Source of the DNA: Reticulitermes speratus
Lineage: Eukaryota; Arthropoda; Insecta; Blattodea; Rhinotermitidae
NCBI GenBank assembly: GCA_021186555.1
Contig: JAJKFL010000039.1
Span: forward strand, 35,692,733-35,756,732
Direction: 5' to 3'
Length of the DNA: 64,000 bases
The translations under genes were made by a program, and so were the position numbers. How positions within the stretch are numbered: position 1 is the stretch's first letter; each line of letters opens with the position of its first letter. The notes beneath the pieces were generated by a model that was not told where the DNA came from, did not search any database, and was given only the letters and a program-made list of their open reading frames with translations. Positions 22,335 through 33,544 of the stretch are shown here, piece by piece.

Positions 22335-22408
22335 AAGGTGGGCAATGTATGTATAACGTAACATTGTGGCGCGTTCGCGTAACCATTATTGTCAAGGAAA
22401 CACAACGT
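22335..22408 (+). mobile_element. Repeat H, 5' end fragment
   Basis: GGCAATGTATGTATAACG followed by GGCGCGTTCGCGTAACCATT matches the first about 70 bp of H. The rest is replaced by the L1 fragment that follows. Confidence 0.6.
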
Positions 22409-22442
22409 GTTCTCTTTGTACTGCTGACGTAGATAATGTAGA

Positions 22443-22579
22443 TGTTTAAGCAGCTACTGGATGACCTTAAGGAAACGAGAGGACACTGGAAATTTAAAGA
22501 GGAAGCACTAGATCGCACTCTGTGGAGAACTCGCTTTGGAAGAGGCTATGGACCTGTCGTAAGACAGAATGTGGAATGA
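22443..22579 (+). pseudogene. LINE L1, last 45 codons
   Basis: Open to the natural stop: KQLLDDLKETRGHWKFKEEA then LDRTLWRTRFGRGYGPVVRQ and NVE. The stop is at 22577-22579. A short 3' piece typical of strong 5' truncation. Confidence 0.8.
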
Positions 22580-22689
22580 TGATATTTCGCTATAAGCAAA
22601 TAAATATTGAAAGCATTGCCATGGAAATAAGGCAATGCGTTTTCTATACCGTTGCGCTACACATATCGCTGCCAGCAATACGAAAGAGG

Positions 22690-22910
22690 CATTGATCTTC
22701 ATGTAAAGTGCCCCATATTATTGTCCGATTTTAATAAAATCTGGAGTTTTTTTGACAAATTTTCTTAAAAGTCCCCAATATAAAATTTCATGCTAATCCG
22801 TCCAGTGGGACCGGCGCTCATACCTGCGGATTGATAGACGGACAGATATGACAAAGTCAATAGGCCCTTTTCGCTTTTATATGAACGCCCCCAAAAACCA
22901 GTCATCAACT
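22690..22910 (+). mobile_element. Repeat H, 3' part, diverged
   Basis: TTCATGTAAAGTGCCC, AAATTTCATGCTAATCCGTCCAGTG and a block CCCTTTTCGCTTTTATATG match the second half of H. It is more diverged than the other copies, and the hairpin is lost. Confidence 0.55.
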
Positions 22911-23341
22911 TGCTGGGTCGTAGTGATAAATTCGCAGCAAGAATTCTTGGACTATTCGTTCATAACAGCCTGCCATAGTTCGGCACAACAGACGCGTCAT
23001 GTCTGCAGTGGGGCCCACATTCTGTCCCATTTACAGGCAACAGAGCAAACCGGTTTTCATTCCCATGCCCATGCCACATGTTTGATTAGTGCATACACGA
23101 ATTCTTATCGTGTTTATTTCACATAATAACCCATAAAGTGTTTCGACAACTTATCCGACGCAAGCGCTGAAGTAGTCTAAGCCAGCTCGCTTTTATAAGC
23201 CAGTGCCCTGCGTCATAACTTGAAAGCGCCGTATTTATGAGTAATAAAGTGACAATCACAATCCTCTGAATAGCAAGTGCTCAACTCAACATGAACGGGT
23301 ATCACCATAAGCAGTCCTACCGGTCTATACAGGGTCAAAAT

Positions 23342-23775
23342 GTAATGTAGCGGCGCACACAAAGGGATTGGGGGATGCCGGACTTCAGCCCCCCCCCCCC
23401 CAAGCCCCTTCAAAACCGAAATTTAAAAAAAGACAGATTTTTAAGACATGATGATATCAAAAGTTTTACGTGATTTACCCTTCAGCCGAAATCAGCCACT
23501 GAAATCAGCTGATGACTAGTACATTAGAATTTCGAAAAATAAATTAATAAGATTTAAAAAAAAAAAACAAGAAGATATGACACTGTGAGTGAGTCACAAA
23601 AAATATAGTTATATTTGTATGTATGTAAATGCAGTTGCAAACAGTGTTATGTTACAGTTATATTTAAAATATCATTTTTATAATATATTTTTTAAAATCA
23701 AACATAAACGATATATAGCTTCAGGGTCAGCCCCCCCCCCCCGTCCCAATAAAAAATTCTGGGTGCGCACCTGAT
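23342..23775. mobile_element. Possible non-autonomous DNA element with C-runs
   Basis: GGCGCACACAAAGGGATTGG at the left and GGTGCGCACCCAGAATTTTT (reversed right end) look like loosely inverted ends. C-runs (23388 and 23731) lie on the same strand, so two elements may be involved. I cannot assign a family. Confidence 0.3.
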
Positions 23776-23884
23776 GTAATGCGAAACACAGACAAATAAT
23801 ATGCATGTAACGAAACTTCATAAAAAAAACAAAGGCTAGAATAACTCAAGATTTATATGCGGCAACTTTAAATTTTAAATTTAA

Positions 23885-23930
23885 CTTTGGAAGAGGCTAC
23901 GGACCTGTCGTAAGACAGACAACAGAATGA
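23885..23930 (+). pseudogene. LINE L1, last 15 codons
   Basis: A 46-bp piece reading FGRGYGPVVRQTTE then a stop, identical in frame and end to the L1 copy at 17688. No 3' non-coding part is visible past the stop. Confidence 0.65.
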
Positions 23931-24373
23931 CTGAACTTTAAATATCGGTCCCAGTGACTGAACCTTCATACTGTCTGGAAACCGCTCAAACAACGGATTA
24001 CAGATTCGAACCCCGATAGGGAAATGAGCCATTGACCGCAGTTTTCCGTCATGTTTGATGCAAGCGAAGGTCTTAGGATGTTTCGATTCCGGATCCAAGG
24101 AGTCTTAAATCTTTTACGAATACACATTTTGACAAGTTATAATCAATACAGGACCACAGACAGAATCGGGCTGAACTTCAAATGTCAAAGAGTAACGCCA
24201 GTACACGAGTGCGATTACTCAAACAACACTTGTCAATCCTGGACATCGGTGGTACAGTAGAAAGATTGGGAGTGGTGTATACCGTGACGAAGAACACAGG
24301 TTTTTACCAAGGCGTTCTTTATTTTAAAAATAGCACACGGTTTCACAGTGCACACATAAATGTAATTCCACTT

Positions 24374-24673
24374 TTTTTTTTTTTTGTGTTGTGGTGAGGG
24401 GGCCCCGCAGCTGATGCTACGGACGCACCGCAGCCTTAAGGCTTATTGTGCAACCCCTGTGATGAAGATGAAGATGAGCAGTTTTTTACCAAGTTTTACA
24501 AGTAATGGAGCACCAGTGGAATGAAATCGACAGGGGAAAACTGACAACTCGGAGAAAAACCTGTCCCAGTGCCACTTTGTCCACCACAAATCTCACATGG
24601 ACTTGACCTGGGATCGAACCCGGGCCTCCGTGGCGAGAGGCCGGCGACTAACCACCTGAGCCATGGCACGGCC
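24374..24673 (-). mobile_element. SINE-F with 11-bp duplication
   Basis: The minus strand has GCCGTGCCATGGCTCAGGTG, B box GGGTTCGATCCCAGG, and the shared 3' end GCATCAGCTGCGGGGCCCCC. TAATTCCACTT flanks the right side (24674-24684), and the left flank reads TAATTCCACTT as well at 24363-24373 (preceded by G rather than C). It is oriented opposite to the copy at 14981. Confidence 0.85.
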
Positions 24674-24684
24674 TAATTCCACTT

Positions 24685-24979
24685 ACGTTCATAAATAATT
24701 TAAGACTTTCCCTGTGCCGCTTTTCATAAATATCACACATTTTTTTTATCAACGTTTTATGCATATCTCTCTTACTGAATTTCACCTAAAGTAGGACATA
24801 AATTCATTCACTCCCCTAAGTGCAGTATGGTTTTCAATGTGCCAGTTTTCACCAAACACATAATCGCTCAAATTTTGTGACAACCCGCACAGAATTTTAT
24901 CCAAATAATGTTGCTTGTTGGGCATTGCTGAATTTTACATTGTATTTACCGTGAATTAAAGTGAATTTAAGTGAATGTG
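24685..24979. other. No gene recognised
   Basis: AT-rich non-coding sequence between a SINE-F and a SINE-E. Confidence 0.35.
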
Positions 24980-24991
24980 TATAAGTTGGTG

Positions 24992-25298
24992 GGGGTCGCG
25001 GTGGCGCAGTTGGTTGAGGCACTGCACTACAAACCGGAACGTCGCGGGTTCGATTCCCGATGGTGTCATTGGAATTTTTCACTGACATAATCGTTTCGGT
25101 CGCACTATGGCCATGGGGTCGACTCAGCCTCTAACAGAAATGAGTACCAGGAATCTTTCCTGGGGGGTAAAGACGGCCGGTGCGTAGGGCTGACAACCTT
25201 ACCACCTTCATGTGCCGATTGTCTAAAAACCTGGGAGCCTCGACCTCCTGGAGCCCTAAGGGTCTGTCAAGGCCTGTAATGGGATTGCTTTACCTTTT
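24992..25298 (+). mobile_element. SINE-E, complete reference copy with duplication
   Basis: Head GGGGTCGCGGTGGCGCAGTTG carries an A box and GCGGGTTCGATTCCCGATGG a B box. The body runs GACATAATCGTTTCGGTCGC to ACCTCCTGGAGCCCTAAGG, and the end GGGATTGCTTTACCTTTTT is the same kind of tail as SINE-B/C. TATAAGTTGGTG is repeated at 24980-24991 and 25299-25310. Confidence 0.95.
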
Positions 25299-25703
25299 TA
25301 TAAGTTGGTGTGAAATAAACAACTTTAGTTATCCAAATAAAATGAAAAGTACACAAAATAGGGCAAATTGCATTTACGCCCCCTAATTCAAGGCGCGCAT
25401 TTTACAGAATCCATTTTCACTAAACTCACATTTGCTCAACAAACATTACGTGGAGACATTCTACACCAGATCGGTCAGTAAATACGAAATTTACTGGTAG
25501 AAATTAATTTACGCCCCGAAGTAAGCATTGTCAGTGTGCCAATTTTCACGAAACTCACGACGGGCAGACAACTTTTTGTAAATAACGTCTATACCGAATT
25601 TCATGAAGATCTGACAAAAGAATTAGTCGCTGATATTACAGTACACCCGGACACACGGAGATGCGAGGTCTCCACATCAGGTACTCTATTTTTCACTTTT
25701 TTT

Positions 25704-25922
25704 TCCCCCCATTGCGCAACAGTCCCTAATGGGCCAGGGCCTCCTCATTATCGAAGCCCCACGATGACACTCAGATACACCACACTCTGTAGGACTACCT
25801 GGCAACATACAATACTCACAAGAGAAAGACATCCATGTGCCCGGCGGGATTCAAACCCGCAGTCCCAGCAAGCGAGTGGCCGCAAACTCAAGCATTTGAC
25901 CGCGCGGCCACTGGGATCGGCT
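25704..25922 (-). mobile_element. SINE-A, minus strand, internally shortened
   Basis: Head, B box (GCGGGTTTGAATCCCGCC) and tail blocks are present, but the middle block of the TCTCTGCGACGGGCTGG region is absent between GTATGTTGCCAGG and TAGTCCTACAG. Confidence 0.8.
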
Positions 25923-25929
25923 CTTTTTT

Positions 25930-26690
25930 TTACTTACCAGAAACAAAAAGCGTAATGGCATGGAATTCCTGAAATTACAGAATATCTCGTGACCTAGTTG
26001 ATGCTCACGTGTGCTCTCTTTTTATTTCATAGAATATCCCACTGTGTTCTGCAACACGGAAGATGTTACTTTGATAACATAAACGCTGACCAAGTAGCGG
26101 ACATCGATACGATCGAAGAACAAGCACGCACAAGAGAGCACAACCACAATCTTATCTCTCTGATATTCAACAGGGTTTCACACAAGAATAATTAACAGCC
26201 ACGTCCGCTCCCTCTCCACACGCACACAGATTCCCCCACTAAAAAAAAAACAAAGGCATGTTGTATAATTTAATATACATAGGTAAAAACCCGCAGGGAA
26301 ATAACGAAATTAAGGTGGTGAGGAATGTGTAATTTGAGTATGCAGTATTTTGTTTCTCTCTCGTACCCAACGGGCTGTAGAGCGATTGTAACAAGGAGCA
26401 GCTATTGACGCAGGAGAAGTGATGAGGGGGAAGACCACCGACTGCATCCTCGCACAAGTCGTAAACGATATATCGCTTCGCCTGCATCGGTCAGTTCACG
26501 GAGTTCCGGTTACGTGTTGTGGATCAAGTTGTCTTGTCTGAAATCGATGTTCAGAGATGGTTTGCTCCTGTCAATGACTATACACAGACCACGTGTTCTT
26601 AATGGAGACCTCCGTAAGTGTAAAACTACTCAGTGGAAAAAATTAATCGCGATAAACATGAGGGACTTCCCAGGAAAATGTTGGCTGAAT
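25930..26690. other. No gene recognised
   Basis: Non-coding sequence; short open frames with no recognisable domain. Confidence 0.35.
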
Positions 26691-26694
26691 ACAA

Positions 26695-26995
26695 GACAGG
26701 TAATGTACGTACAAACGTGCGTTGAGACGCGTTCGAGTAACAATTGCTGCCGTGGAAATTAACTTTTTTTTCCCCCCCTGAATATCGTGCCGTTTATGAG
26801 ATGTGGCAAAATATGGTACAGACAGACAGGCCACAGATGGCAATATAATACGGCGCATGCGCACTGCATACTGGTAATTAAGGCTACAAACACACTCAGA
26901 ATATCTAATACCTATTGCTTTTCCACGACAATGGTTACGCGAACGCGCCTCAATTTTACGTTATACGGAAAGTGCCTTGTCTTGTTGACCATTAC
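26695..26995. mobile_element. Repeat H, inverted partial copies
   Basis: The first 65 bp (GGTAATGTACGTACAAACG) are the start of H on the plus strand. From about 26770 the sequence is the minus-strand H from CGTGCCGTTTATGAGATG to GAACGCGCCTCAATTTTACG. Two H starts face each other with about 130 bp of H between them. This looks like a partial head-to-head rearrangement. Confidence 0.65.
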
Positions 26996-26999
26996 TTAA

Positions 27000-27524
27000 A
27001 ATCACGCTCTTTTCTTCACTTTTCTAAACCTTGAGCTGCTCCTTCAGAGTTCTTGACACCGATGGCAGCTTCTGGTAAGAATCGCGAAATTTCACCACCG
27101 GTCGGTCCACACATCCCTGAAAACTCAAGACAGGAATCATCGGTCGCCAGCAGCAAGAAAGAAGAACACGTCCGACGGGGATACTTCACATTCCTTCGCT
27201 GCGGTCCATCAATCATGCCAAGGATGGGTGGAACAATAGAGGATATAATTTCCAGGTGGGACCAGCATTGCCACCACAATTAGTTTCACTTCGACTGTGA
27301 CATGCACAAGCCTGCTAGTGCAACACTGTGCTCATCTAGTATGCAACAGACTATCCGTGCAGGTTTGCCGGACTACCTCAGACTCATAAGTAATGAGTGT
27401 TGCAGGTAATGCCGGACGCAGTTTACAGGACAAAGAATGACACTGAGCTTTCATATGAAGAACTGCAGAGGACTGCTAAATAATATAAACGTGATAAAAT
27501 TTTATAAAATTCTGATGATGGTAC
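27000..27524. other. No gene recognised
   Basis: Both strands are open over 27016-27283, but neither reading has a known domain. I do not call a gene. Confidence 0.3.
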
Positions 27525-27832
27525 ACAGCCGGGACAGCGTAGTTGGTACAGTGACTAGGATACGATCGGGACGATGTGGGGTTCGAATCACGGCAGGGGC
27601 AAAAGATTTTACTCTTCTTCATAAACGTTCAAACAGGCTCCAGGGCGCAACCAGCCTCCTATGGGTAACAGGGTTATTTTCCGGGGATAAAGCGGCTGGG
27701 GCCTGAAGTTAACCACTCATCTCCATCTAGTGCCGAAATTAAGAATGAATGGAGCTATAACCTCTACCCCTTTAATGCCTGCGTGGCATGAACAAGAACA
27801 ACTATACCTTTAATTTACCTTTAACAGACGAT
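27525..27832 (+). mobile_element. SINE-C, full length
   Basis: Head: GGGACAGCGTAGTTGGTACAG and B box GTGGGGTTCGAATCACGG. Body ends near ACTATACCTTTAATTTACC, so the CTTTACC-type tail is present in a worn form. Confidence 0.8.
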
Positions 27833-28004
27833 AGCATATCGCACTTACTATCATCTACTTTAATGCAATTTGCCCATAGTTTACTGCTAAAAAATATTTA
27901 AGAATTACCAAAATACCATGTTTCGAGGTAGGATCGGTCCCAGAGATTGACGGTGGACTGGTTAATGGGGCCCAGGTGAGTAGATCTTAACCTTAAATTT
28001 TACC

Positions 28005-28042
28005 CTGAGGACGGGCACCAATCCTGTCCCAGAAACACAGTA
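28005..28042 (+). ncRNA. Hammerhead-like core, intact CUGANGA
   Basis: CTGAGGA, a spacer C, helix II GGGCA/TGTCCC (with a slip), then A and GAAACACAG. Both conserved blocks are intact. Helix III is not the usual ACATGT, so pairing past GAAA is uncertain. Confidence 0.4.
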
Positions 28043-28064
28043 TTTTCTTAATGTTTCAATACAG

Positions 28065-28180
28065 GTCACCAGGGTGACTATAGTTTGTACGGTGGCGCCT
28101 AATATTTGTCGGCCCTGAACTTGGATCTTGCTTGTCACCCTTCTGGCGCCCAGAATTTTGAGGTGGCTTCACATTTTTGA
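28065..28180 (-). repeat. Repeat D, minus strand copy
   Basis: Reads on the minus strand as TTTTTGAAAAAAAT-like start, CTGGGCGCCAGAAGGGTGAC and TATTAGGCGCCACCG. The other copies are at 50788, 51660 and 56825. Confidence 0.7.
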
Positions 28181-28466
28181 AAAAAATTGTGCACCACTGC
28201 ACTAACCAACCTCATGGTGCAGTTAATACCGTATCAAGCAGTCGAGATATCGCTTGCGTGACGGCACCCGTGTTCAGAAATGTTCACAATAGGGCCCCAT
28301 TCTCAGCTGCGTGTAACAAGTTGAAAATTTCATATCCTGCTTCTCTAATATTCAATTCAGAAACATTCTAAAACCTGCGTTTATATTTCAAACGTGATAT
28401 CTTCGTTTGAGGTTTCCTGACTATAATTTTGTAGGCACTTCTTCATTCATCTCCCTACATTAAAAA

Positions 28467-28660
28467 GGTAGTCTCCCCTACACATGCCATGCAGGCATAC
28501 AGGGGGAGTGGAGGTAGAACTCCAAACATTCTTAACTTCGGAACTACATTGGGGTGAGTGGTAAGCCTCACGGCCCGGCCGATTTACCCCCGAGGAAAGA
28601 GCTTATGGTACCCACTGAATAGAAGGCTGGGTGGGTCCTGTTAAGTCCGAAAATCCTCCT
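28467..28660 (-). mobile_element. SINE-C, 5'-truncated
   Basis: The plus strand starts with the tail complement and shows CATGCCATGCAGGCATACAGG, then the GCCCGGCCGATTTACCCCCG block. The head is missing past about 28660. Confidence 0.7.
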
Positions 28661-28714
28661 CGACTTTTCGCTCTCAATGACCTTCGACCTCATGCCGAAA
28701 ATACAGCCTATACA

Positions 28715-29236
28715 GTGTAAGACAGGCAATGTACATATAACGTACTATCGAGGCGCGTTCGCTTAACCACTGTTGCCGTGGAAAGGCAAGACGTATTGCA
28801 TATTCTGTGTGTGTAGCCTTAGTTATCCAGCATGCAAAGCGCATGCGCCGTATTATACTGTCATCTGTGGCCTGTCTGACTGTACAAAATGTTTCCAGAT
28901 TATCTCAGAAACGGCACGATTTTCGTACAAATGTTATTGCACATAAAACGTGTGTTTTGATTTTCTCTACAACTTTTGTCTGAAACATTTCTCATTCTAA
29001 GAAGAATTAAGCGAGATATTACCATAAATGTACATAGGTCTTCATGTAAAGTACACGTTATTATTGTCAGATTTTAATGAAATTTGAACTGTCTCGACAG
29101 ATTTTCGAAAAATACTTAAACATCAAATTTCATGAAAATCCATCCAGTGGGAGCAGAGTTGTTCAATGCGGACGGACGGTAGACAGACATGACGACGCTA
29201 ACAGTCGCTTTTCGCAATTTTGCGAACGCGTCTAAA
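28715..29236 (+). mobile_element. Repeat H, full-length copy
   Basis: Starts AAGACAGGCAATGTACATATA, contains TCCAGCATGCAAAGCGCATG and ATGAAAATCCATCCAGTGG, and ends in TTTCGCAATTTTGCGAACGCG. The 3' hairpin TTTTCGCA/TGCGAA is shortened here. Confidence 0.9.
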
Positions 29237-29631
29237 AACACGTGACTCACAACTCTGTCTTGGTTACAGCATTTTTCGCGGGGTAATGTCCCTTGATGGA
29301 GCCAGTTTCGGTGACGTGTTCGAACTGCATATGACGTGTGACGTGGCTCTGCACAGCGTGCTGCGTGACGCTTGCGCACTACTGTTGCGTTATGCAGGTA
29401 GCCTAATTTGTTCGCCGCCGACATAAATACTAATCACATGTGCATGTACTGTTCGGAATGACAGTGCAAGTGGTAACATGGCAGTTAACTACAACAGCAC
29501 GCTTCTTGCCTTACACGGCCATGCTTTATCAACTGGAAAGGTGTACAAAGTCGAATGATAGGATGGAACAGCAGTTGCTTCACCGTATGGGAAGAATAGA
29601 AATGGAGAAGTGTGAGAACAACGTGTGGAGG

Positions 29632-30345
29632 ACACGTGTGTGTATGTATGTATATATGTATGTAATGTGTGTATGTATGTATGTATGTATGTATGTGTGT
29701 GTATGTGTATATATATGTATGTAATGTATGTATGTATGTATGTATGTATGTTATTGTGTGTATGTATGTATGTATGTATGTATGTATGTATGTGTGTATG
29801 CATGTGTGTATATATATGTATGTAATGTGTGTATGTATGTATGTATATATGTATGTAAGTGTGTATGTGTATATATATGTATGCAATGTATGTATGTGTG
29901 TGTGTGGTTGTATGTATGTTGTATGTATTATGTTGTATGTGTATGATGTGTGTAGTATTATATGTATGTAATGTGTGTATGTATGTATGTATGTATGTAT
30001 GTATGTGTGTATGTATGTATGTAAGTGTGTATGTGTATGTATGTATGTAATGTATGTATGTATGTATGTGTGTATGTATGTATGTATGTGTGTGTGTATG
30101 CATATGTGTATATATATATGTATGTAATGTGTGTATGTATGTATGTATGTATGTTGTAGTGTGTGTATGATATGTATGTAATTATGTATGTATGTATAAA
30201 GTTGTTGTGATGCTATGTTATAGATGTTGTATGTAGTGTATGATTTTGTGTATATATATATGTATGTAAGTGTGTAATGTATGTAGTGTATGTATGTGTA
30301 TATATATGTATGTGATGTATGTATGTATGTATTATGATGTAATAA
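29632..30345. repeat. (GTAT)n microsatellite, about 700 bp
   Basis: Almost pure GTAT/GTGT repeat with slips. All frames on both strands are open for long stretches because the tetranucleotide contains no stop in most phases. These are not proteins. Confidence 0.95.
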
Positions 30346-30374
30346 GTGTTCCTGTGCTGTTCAGTGAAAAGCAT

Positions 30375-30619
30375 AAACTGGAGTTAAGAGGTGTATATAT
30401 CCACTCATTCTTAACCTTGCCACTAAATGGAGGTGGCCGGTCGGTTTCACACCCTGGCCGCTTCGCCCCCCAGGGAAACAGGCACCAATATCCATTGAGT
30501 AAGAGGCTGAGTGGGACCCACAGAAGGTCTGGACGTTTTGAAGAAAAGAGAACCTCTTGTCCTCATTTAGAACTGAACCCCGGATCTCCAGCTCACAGCC
30601 CACTCAATACACGGACTAC
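30375..30619 (-). mobile_element. SINE-C, diverged
   Basis: Minus-strand GGGTTCAGTTCTAAAT is a worn B box. The body blocks GAATGAGTGGATATATACACC and GCCACCTCCATTTAGTGGC are recognisable. Confidence 0.6.
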
Positions 30620-31065
30620 ACTGTTCCGGCTCTTTGTATTGCGCACTAACATAATCAAACATAAATTGTGCACTAACATAACACATAAATGTGCACTGCA
30701 CACTGTTGGCGGAACGTAGGATTTCTTCTTTCTTTCTTAGTCTGATCGCTTCTACCTACTCACTGTAGGTGTAGAGGGTTATTGTTGGCCTGATCACACT
30801 CAATGACACATAAACACTTGGTACGACTCCTCTGGACGAGGGATCGGCCCGTCGCAGAGACCTCTACCTGACAACACACAACACTCACAAGAGACAGACA
30901 TCCATGCCCCCCGGCGGGATTCAAACCCGCAATCCCTGCAAGCGAGCGGCCGCAGACCTCGCCTTAGACCGCGCGGCCACCGAATCGGCGAACGTAGAAT
31001 GTTTTAATGTTAAACACTGTGGTACGTAAAGTACGCACTGGGTTTTAATCGGATGAGGGTATATT
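30620..31065 (-). repeat. Repeat J, interrupted by SINE-A'
   Basis: Outside the SINE, the minus strand runs ACTTTACGTACCACAGTG, TTTAACATTAAAACATTCTACGTTC and, after the SINE, CAACAGTGTGCAGTGCACAT. This is the same left part of J that precedes the satellite at 52838. Confidence 0.55.
30722..30989 (-). mobile_element. SINE-A' inserted in repeat J
   Basis: The minus-strand head (CCGATTCGGTGGCCGCGCGG) is intact, and the 3' end is the alternative tail (GTAGGTAGAAGCGATCAG). GAACGTAG is repeated on both sides (30712-30719 and 30990-30997). Confidence 0.85.
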
Positions 31066-31251
31066 TAAGAAAAGTTTAAATTGGAAAGATAATTAGGGTA
31101 TTAGAAAGTGTTCTGTATAAACACGGAGCAAAGACCCCTTATCAGTCGCCGGAACAAATAACTCAAATCCGTTACACGAGAAAACACTTAGGTTCTACTA
31201 TGTTGACACCACGTGACACTGACAGCAAATACACACACACCTACAACCTAA

Positions 31252-31556
31252 CAAAGGTAAAGCAATCCCATTACAGGCCTGGACAGGCCCTTAGGGTCCA
31301 GGAGGTTGAGGCTCCCAGATTTCTAGACAATCGGCACATAAAGTTGGTAGGGTTGTCAGCCTTACGCACCGGCCGCCTTTACCCCTCAGGAAAGATTCCT
31401 GGTACTCATTTGTGTTAGAGGCTGAGTCGACCCCAGGGCCATAATGCGACCGAAACGATTATGTCAATGAAAAATTTCAATGACACCATCGGGAATCGAA
31501 CCCGCGACCTTCCAGCTTGTAGCGCAGTGCCTCAACCAACTGCGCCCTGCTGCCCC
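31252..31556 (-). mobile_element. SINE-E with 13-bp duplication
   Basis: Complete head to tail on the minus strand. ACCTACAACCTAA flanks it at 31239-31251 and 31557-31569. The head B box is GGGTTCGATTCCCGATGG. Confidence 0.95.
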
Positions 31557-31569
31557 ACCTACAACCTAA

Positions 31570-32227
31570 TGCACTTCTAAATTTATATTACCGTAAATTG
31601 ACATTAACTTTAAATTGACCGTGTTTGTACAAGCATCGATCCTAAAACCACGAATGCAGCCTACTGAAGGGCAAATGTCAGTTCCAAATGTTACACATTT
31701 ATCGCCCATCTGTCATTGATCCAACTTTAAACGGGAGACAATTTCGTAACAATATTTATTTAAAAAAAAGTACTAAGATGGTACAGATAATAGGTTTCTA
31801 AGGCGGAACTTTAAATCCCGTAAGGCATTATGTAACGATATAAAAAGAGTTCCATGTAGTCTTACGACAATAATGCAGGTTAAATATCAATAATATGACG
31901 AAATTACTGGAGGGTTATTAGTTTCAGTACTTAACTACGTCGAATGAGGTAAATACCAATAAAGTGACTAAATTACTGACAGCAATACCAGTCTAATGCT
32001 GTACTTAACTGCATCCAATGAAGACAGTCGTTCCTGCGAAAGCGAATAACCGCTTGGCTGCTTCAGTTAATTTACCGCCTTTTATGGGACGCGAAGCTTC
32101 GTGACCGCTACAACAGAGTTCGCCACTAGGCCCTGACCGGAACAAGATAAATTCAGTCCTTATCCTCTCACACAGTTTAATTAAGATACATTTTAATATT
32201 GTGCTCCAATCTATACGTATGTCACCC
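31570..32227. other. No gene recognised
   Basis: AT-rich non-coding sequence. A 60-70 bp weakly duplicated block (AAATACCAATAAAGTGACTAAATTACTG and an earlier relative) lies around 31875-32000. Confidence 0.35.
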
Positions 32228-32486
32228 ACGTGCCATGAAGGCCAGAGGGGGAGTGGAGGTATAGCTCTACTCTTTCTTTAACCTCGGCGCTAGATGGGAT
32301 GGGTGGTTAACTCCAGCCCCGGCTGCTTTACCCCCGGGAAAGAGACCCGGTACCCATTGTATAGGGGGCTGGGTGGGCCCCAGGGCGGTCTGGACGGTGC
32401 GGAAAATCACATCCCCACCGGGATTCGATCCCCGGACCGTCCAGGCAGTAGCGAGTCGCTATACCGACTGAGCTATCGCGGCCCAC
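32228..32486 (-). mobile_element. SINE-B, first of a tandem pair
   Basis: Head complement GACTGAGCTATCGCGGCCC and B-box complement GGGATTCGATCCCCGG are intact. It is followed by a (TATAA)-rich spacer, then by a second SINE-B in the same orientation. Confidence 0.9.
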
Positions 32487-32508
32487 ATATAATATAATAT
32501 AATATAAA

Positions 32509-32797
32509 AAGGTAAAGGTAAAGTTCTCCCTAGAACAGGCCATGAAGGCACAGAGGGGGAGTAGAGGTATTGACTCTACTCTTTCTTAACCTCGGCGCTA
32601 GATGGGGGTGGGTGGTCAACGCCAAGCCCCGGCCGCTTTATCCCCGGGAATGACCCAGTACCCATTGTATAGGTGGCTGGGTGGGCCCCAGGGCCGGTCT
32701 GAACTGGTGCCGAAAATCTCGTCCCACCGGGATTCGATCCCCGGACCGTCCAGCCTGTAGCGAGTCGCTATACCGACTGAGCTATCCCGGCCCACAT
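32509..32797 (-). mobile_element. SINE-B, second of a tandem pair
   Basis: Complete, with the tail complement AAAGGTAAAGGTAAAGTTC. The head is followed by the same CACATATAATATAATATAA sequence as the first copy, as if the AT-rich flank had been duplicated on insertion. Confidence 0.9.
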
Positions 32798-33295
32798 ATA
32801 ATATAATATAATATAATATAGAGATAGGGGTAGGTTAGGAACGTTGGGAAACCTATCTAGAGTATTTAAATTAATTCTTATGGGGAGGAAAAACGCACCG
32901 TTCCGCGTTGTTCTGTCCTACTCTGCGAATTTCAGGAATATAGCCCCAACATCAAACTAGGACTTCCTGCATAAGTAAAACAACGAGTGTATCAGGACTT
33001 CCGGTGCACATCACATCATCCATAGCGAACAGCCAGAAGCAGCATTTTGAAATCATCAGCTGTAAAACCGAGAAAAGCAGGCCTGCACAGCGGTGCGCAA
33101 TCAGTTTTGCGTTCAAGTGATCACTGCCTGCAGCAAACGTCCGTAGCACACAATGGTTATGGGACTCGACGAGCATCTGCAAGAAGCGTGAGAAGAACTC
33201 GCAACGACCTTAGAAGTGCGGTGTTGGGGAGGGGTGGATTTGTAAGCGATTGAGTGGGTAAATTCCAATAGGTCGTCTAACTGAATCTAATTCGA

Positions 33296-33512
33296 CAGTG
33301 GGGTCTCAACTTCTGTGGGAAAAAGTAGGGGGGAGGGGGGTAAAAAAATTAAATGAATAAAAATACATCTGAAATGATAAATACGATCATTCACAGCTGT
33401 GATTTTTTGTGATCGAAATAAGATTATACCATCGCCTTAGTGCACATGTCACATCACATGCAAGCCCCCCCCCCCTCCAGCCCCCAAAGAAATCTGAAAT
33501 TCCTGCGCAATG
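33296..33512. mobile_element. Possible G/C-run-bounded DNA element
   Basis: GTGGGGTCTCAACTTCTGTG with a G-rich run at the left, and a C-rich run then CAATGACA at the right. The G-run and C-run ends are inverted. No family assigned. Confidence 0.25.
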
Positions 33513-33544
33513 ACAAAAAGTGTCACAACAAAATGTATTCACAA

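Noticed and set aside
29116-29426. Coding region over the end of repeat H
   Set aside because: Open on both strands by chance; the first half is the conserved non-coding end of H.
29485-30103. HTHIYTYIHT-like and CMYVCMYVCM-like open frames
   Set aside because: They are translations of the GTAT microsatellite.
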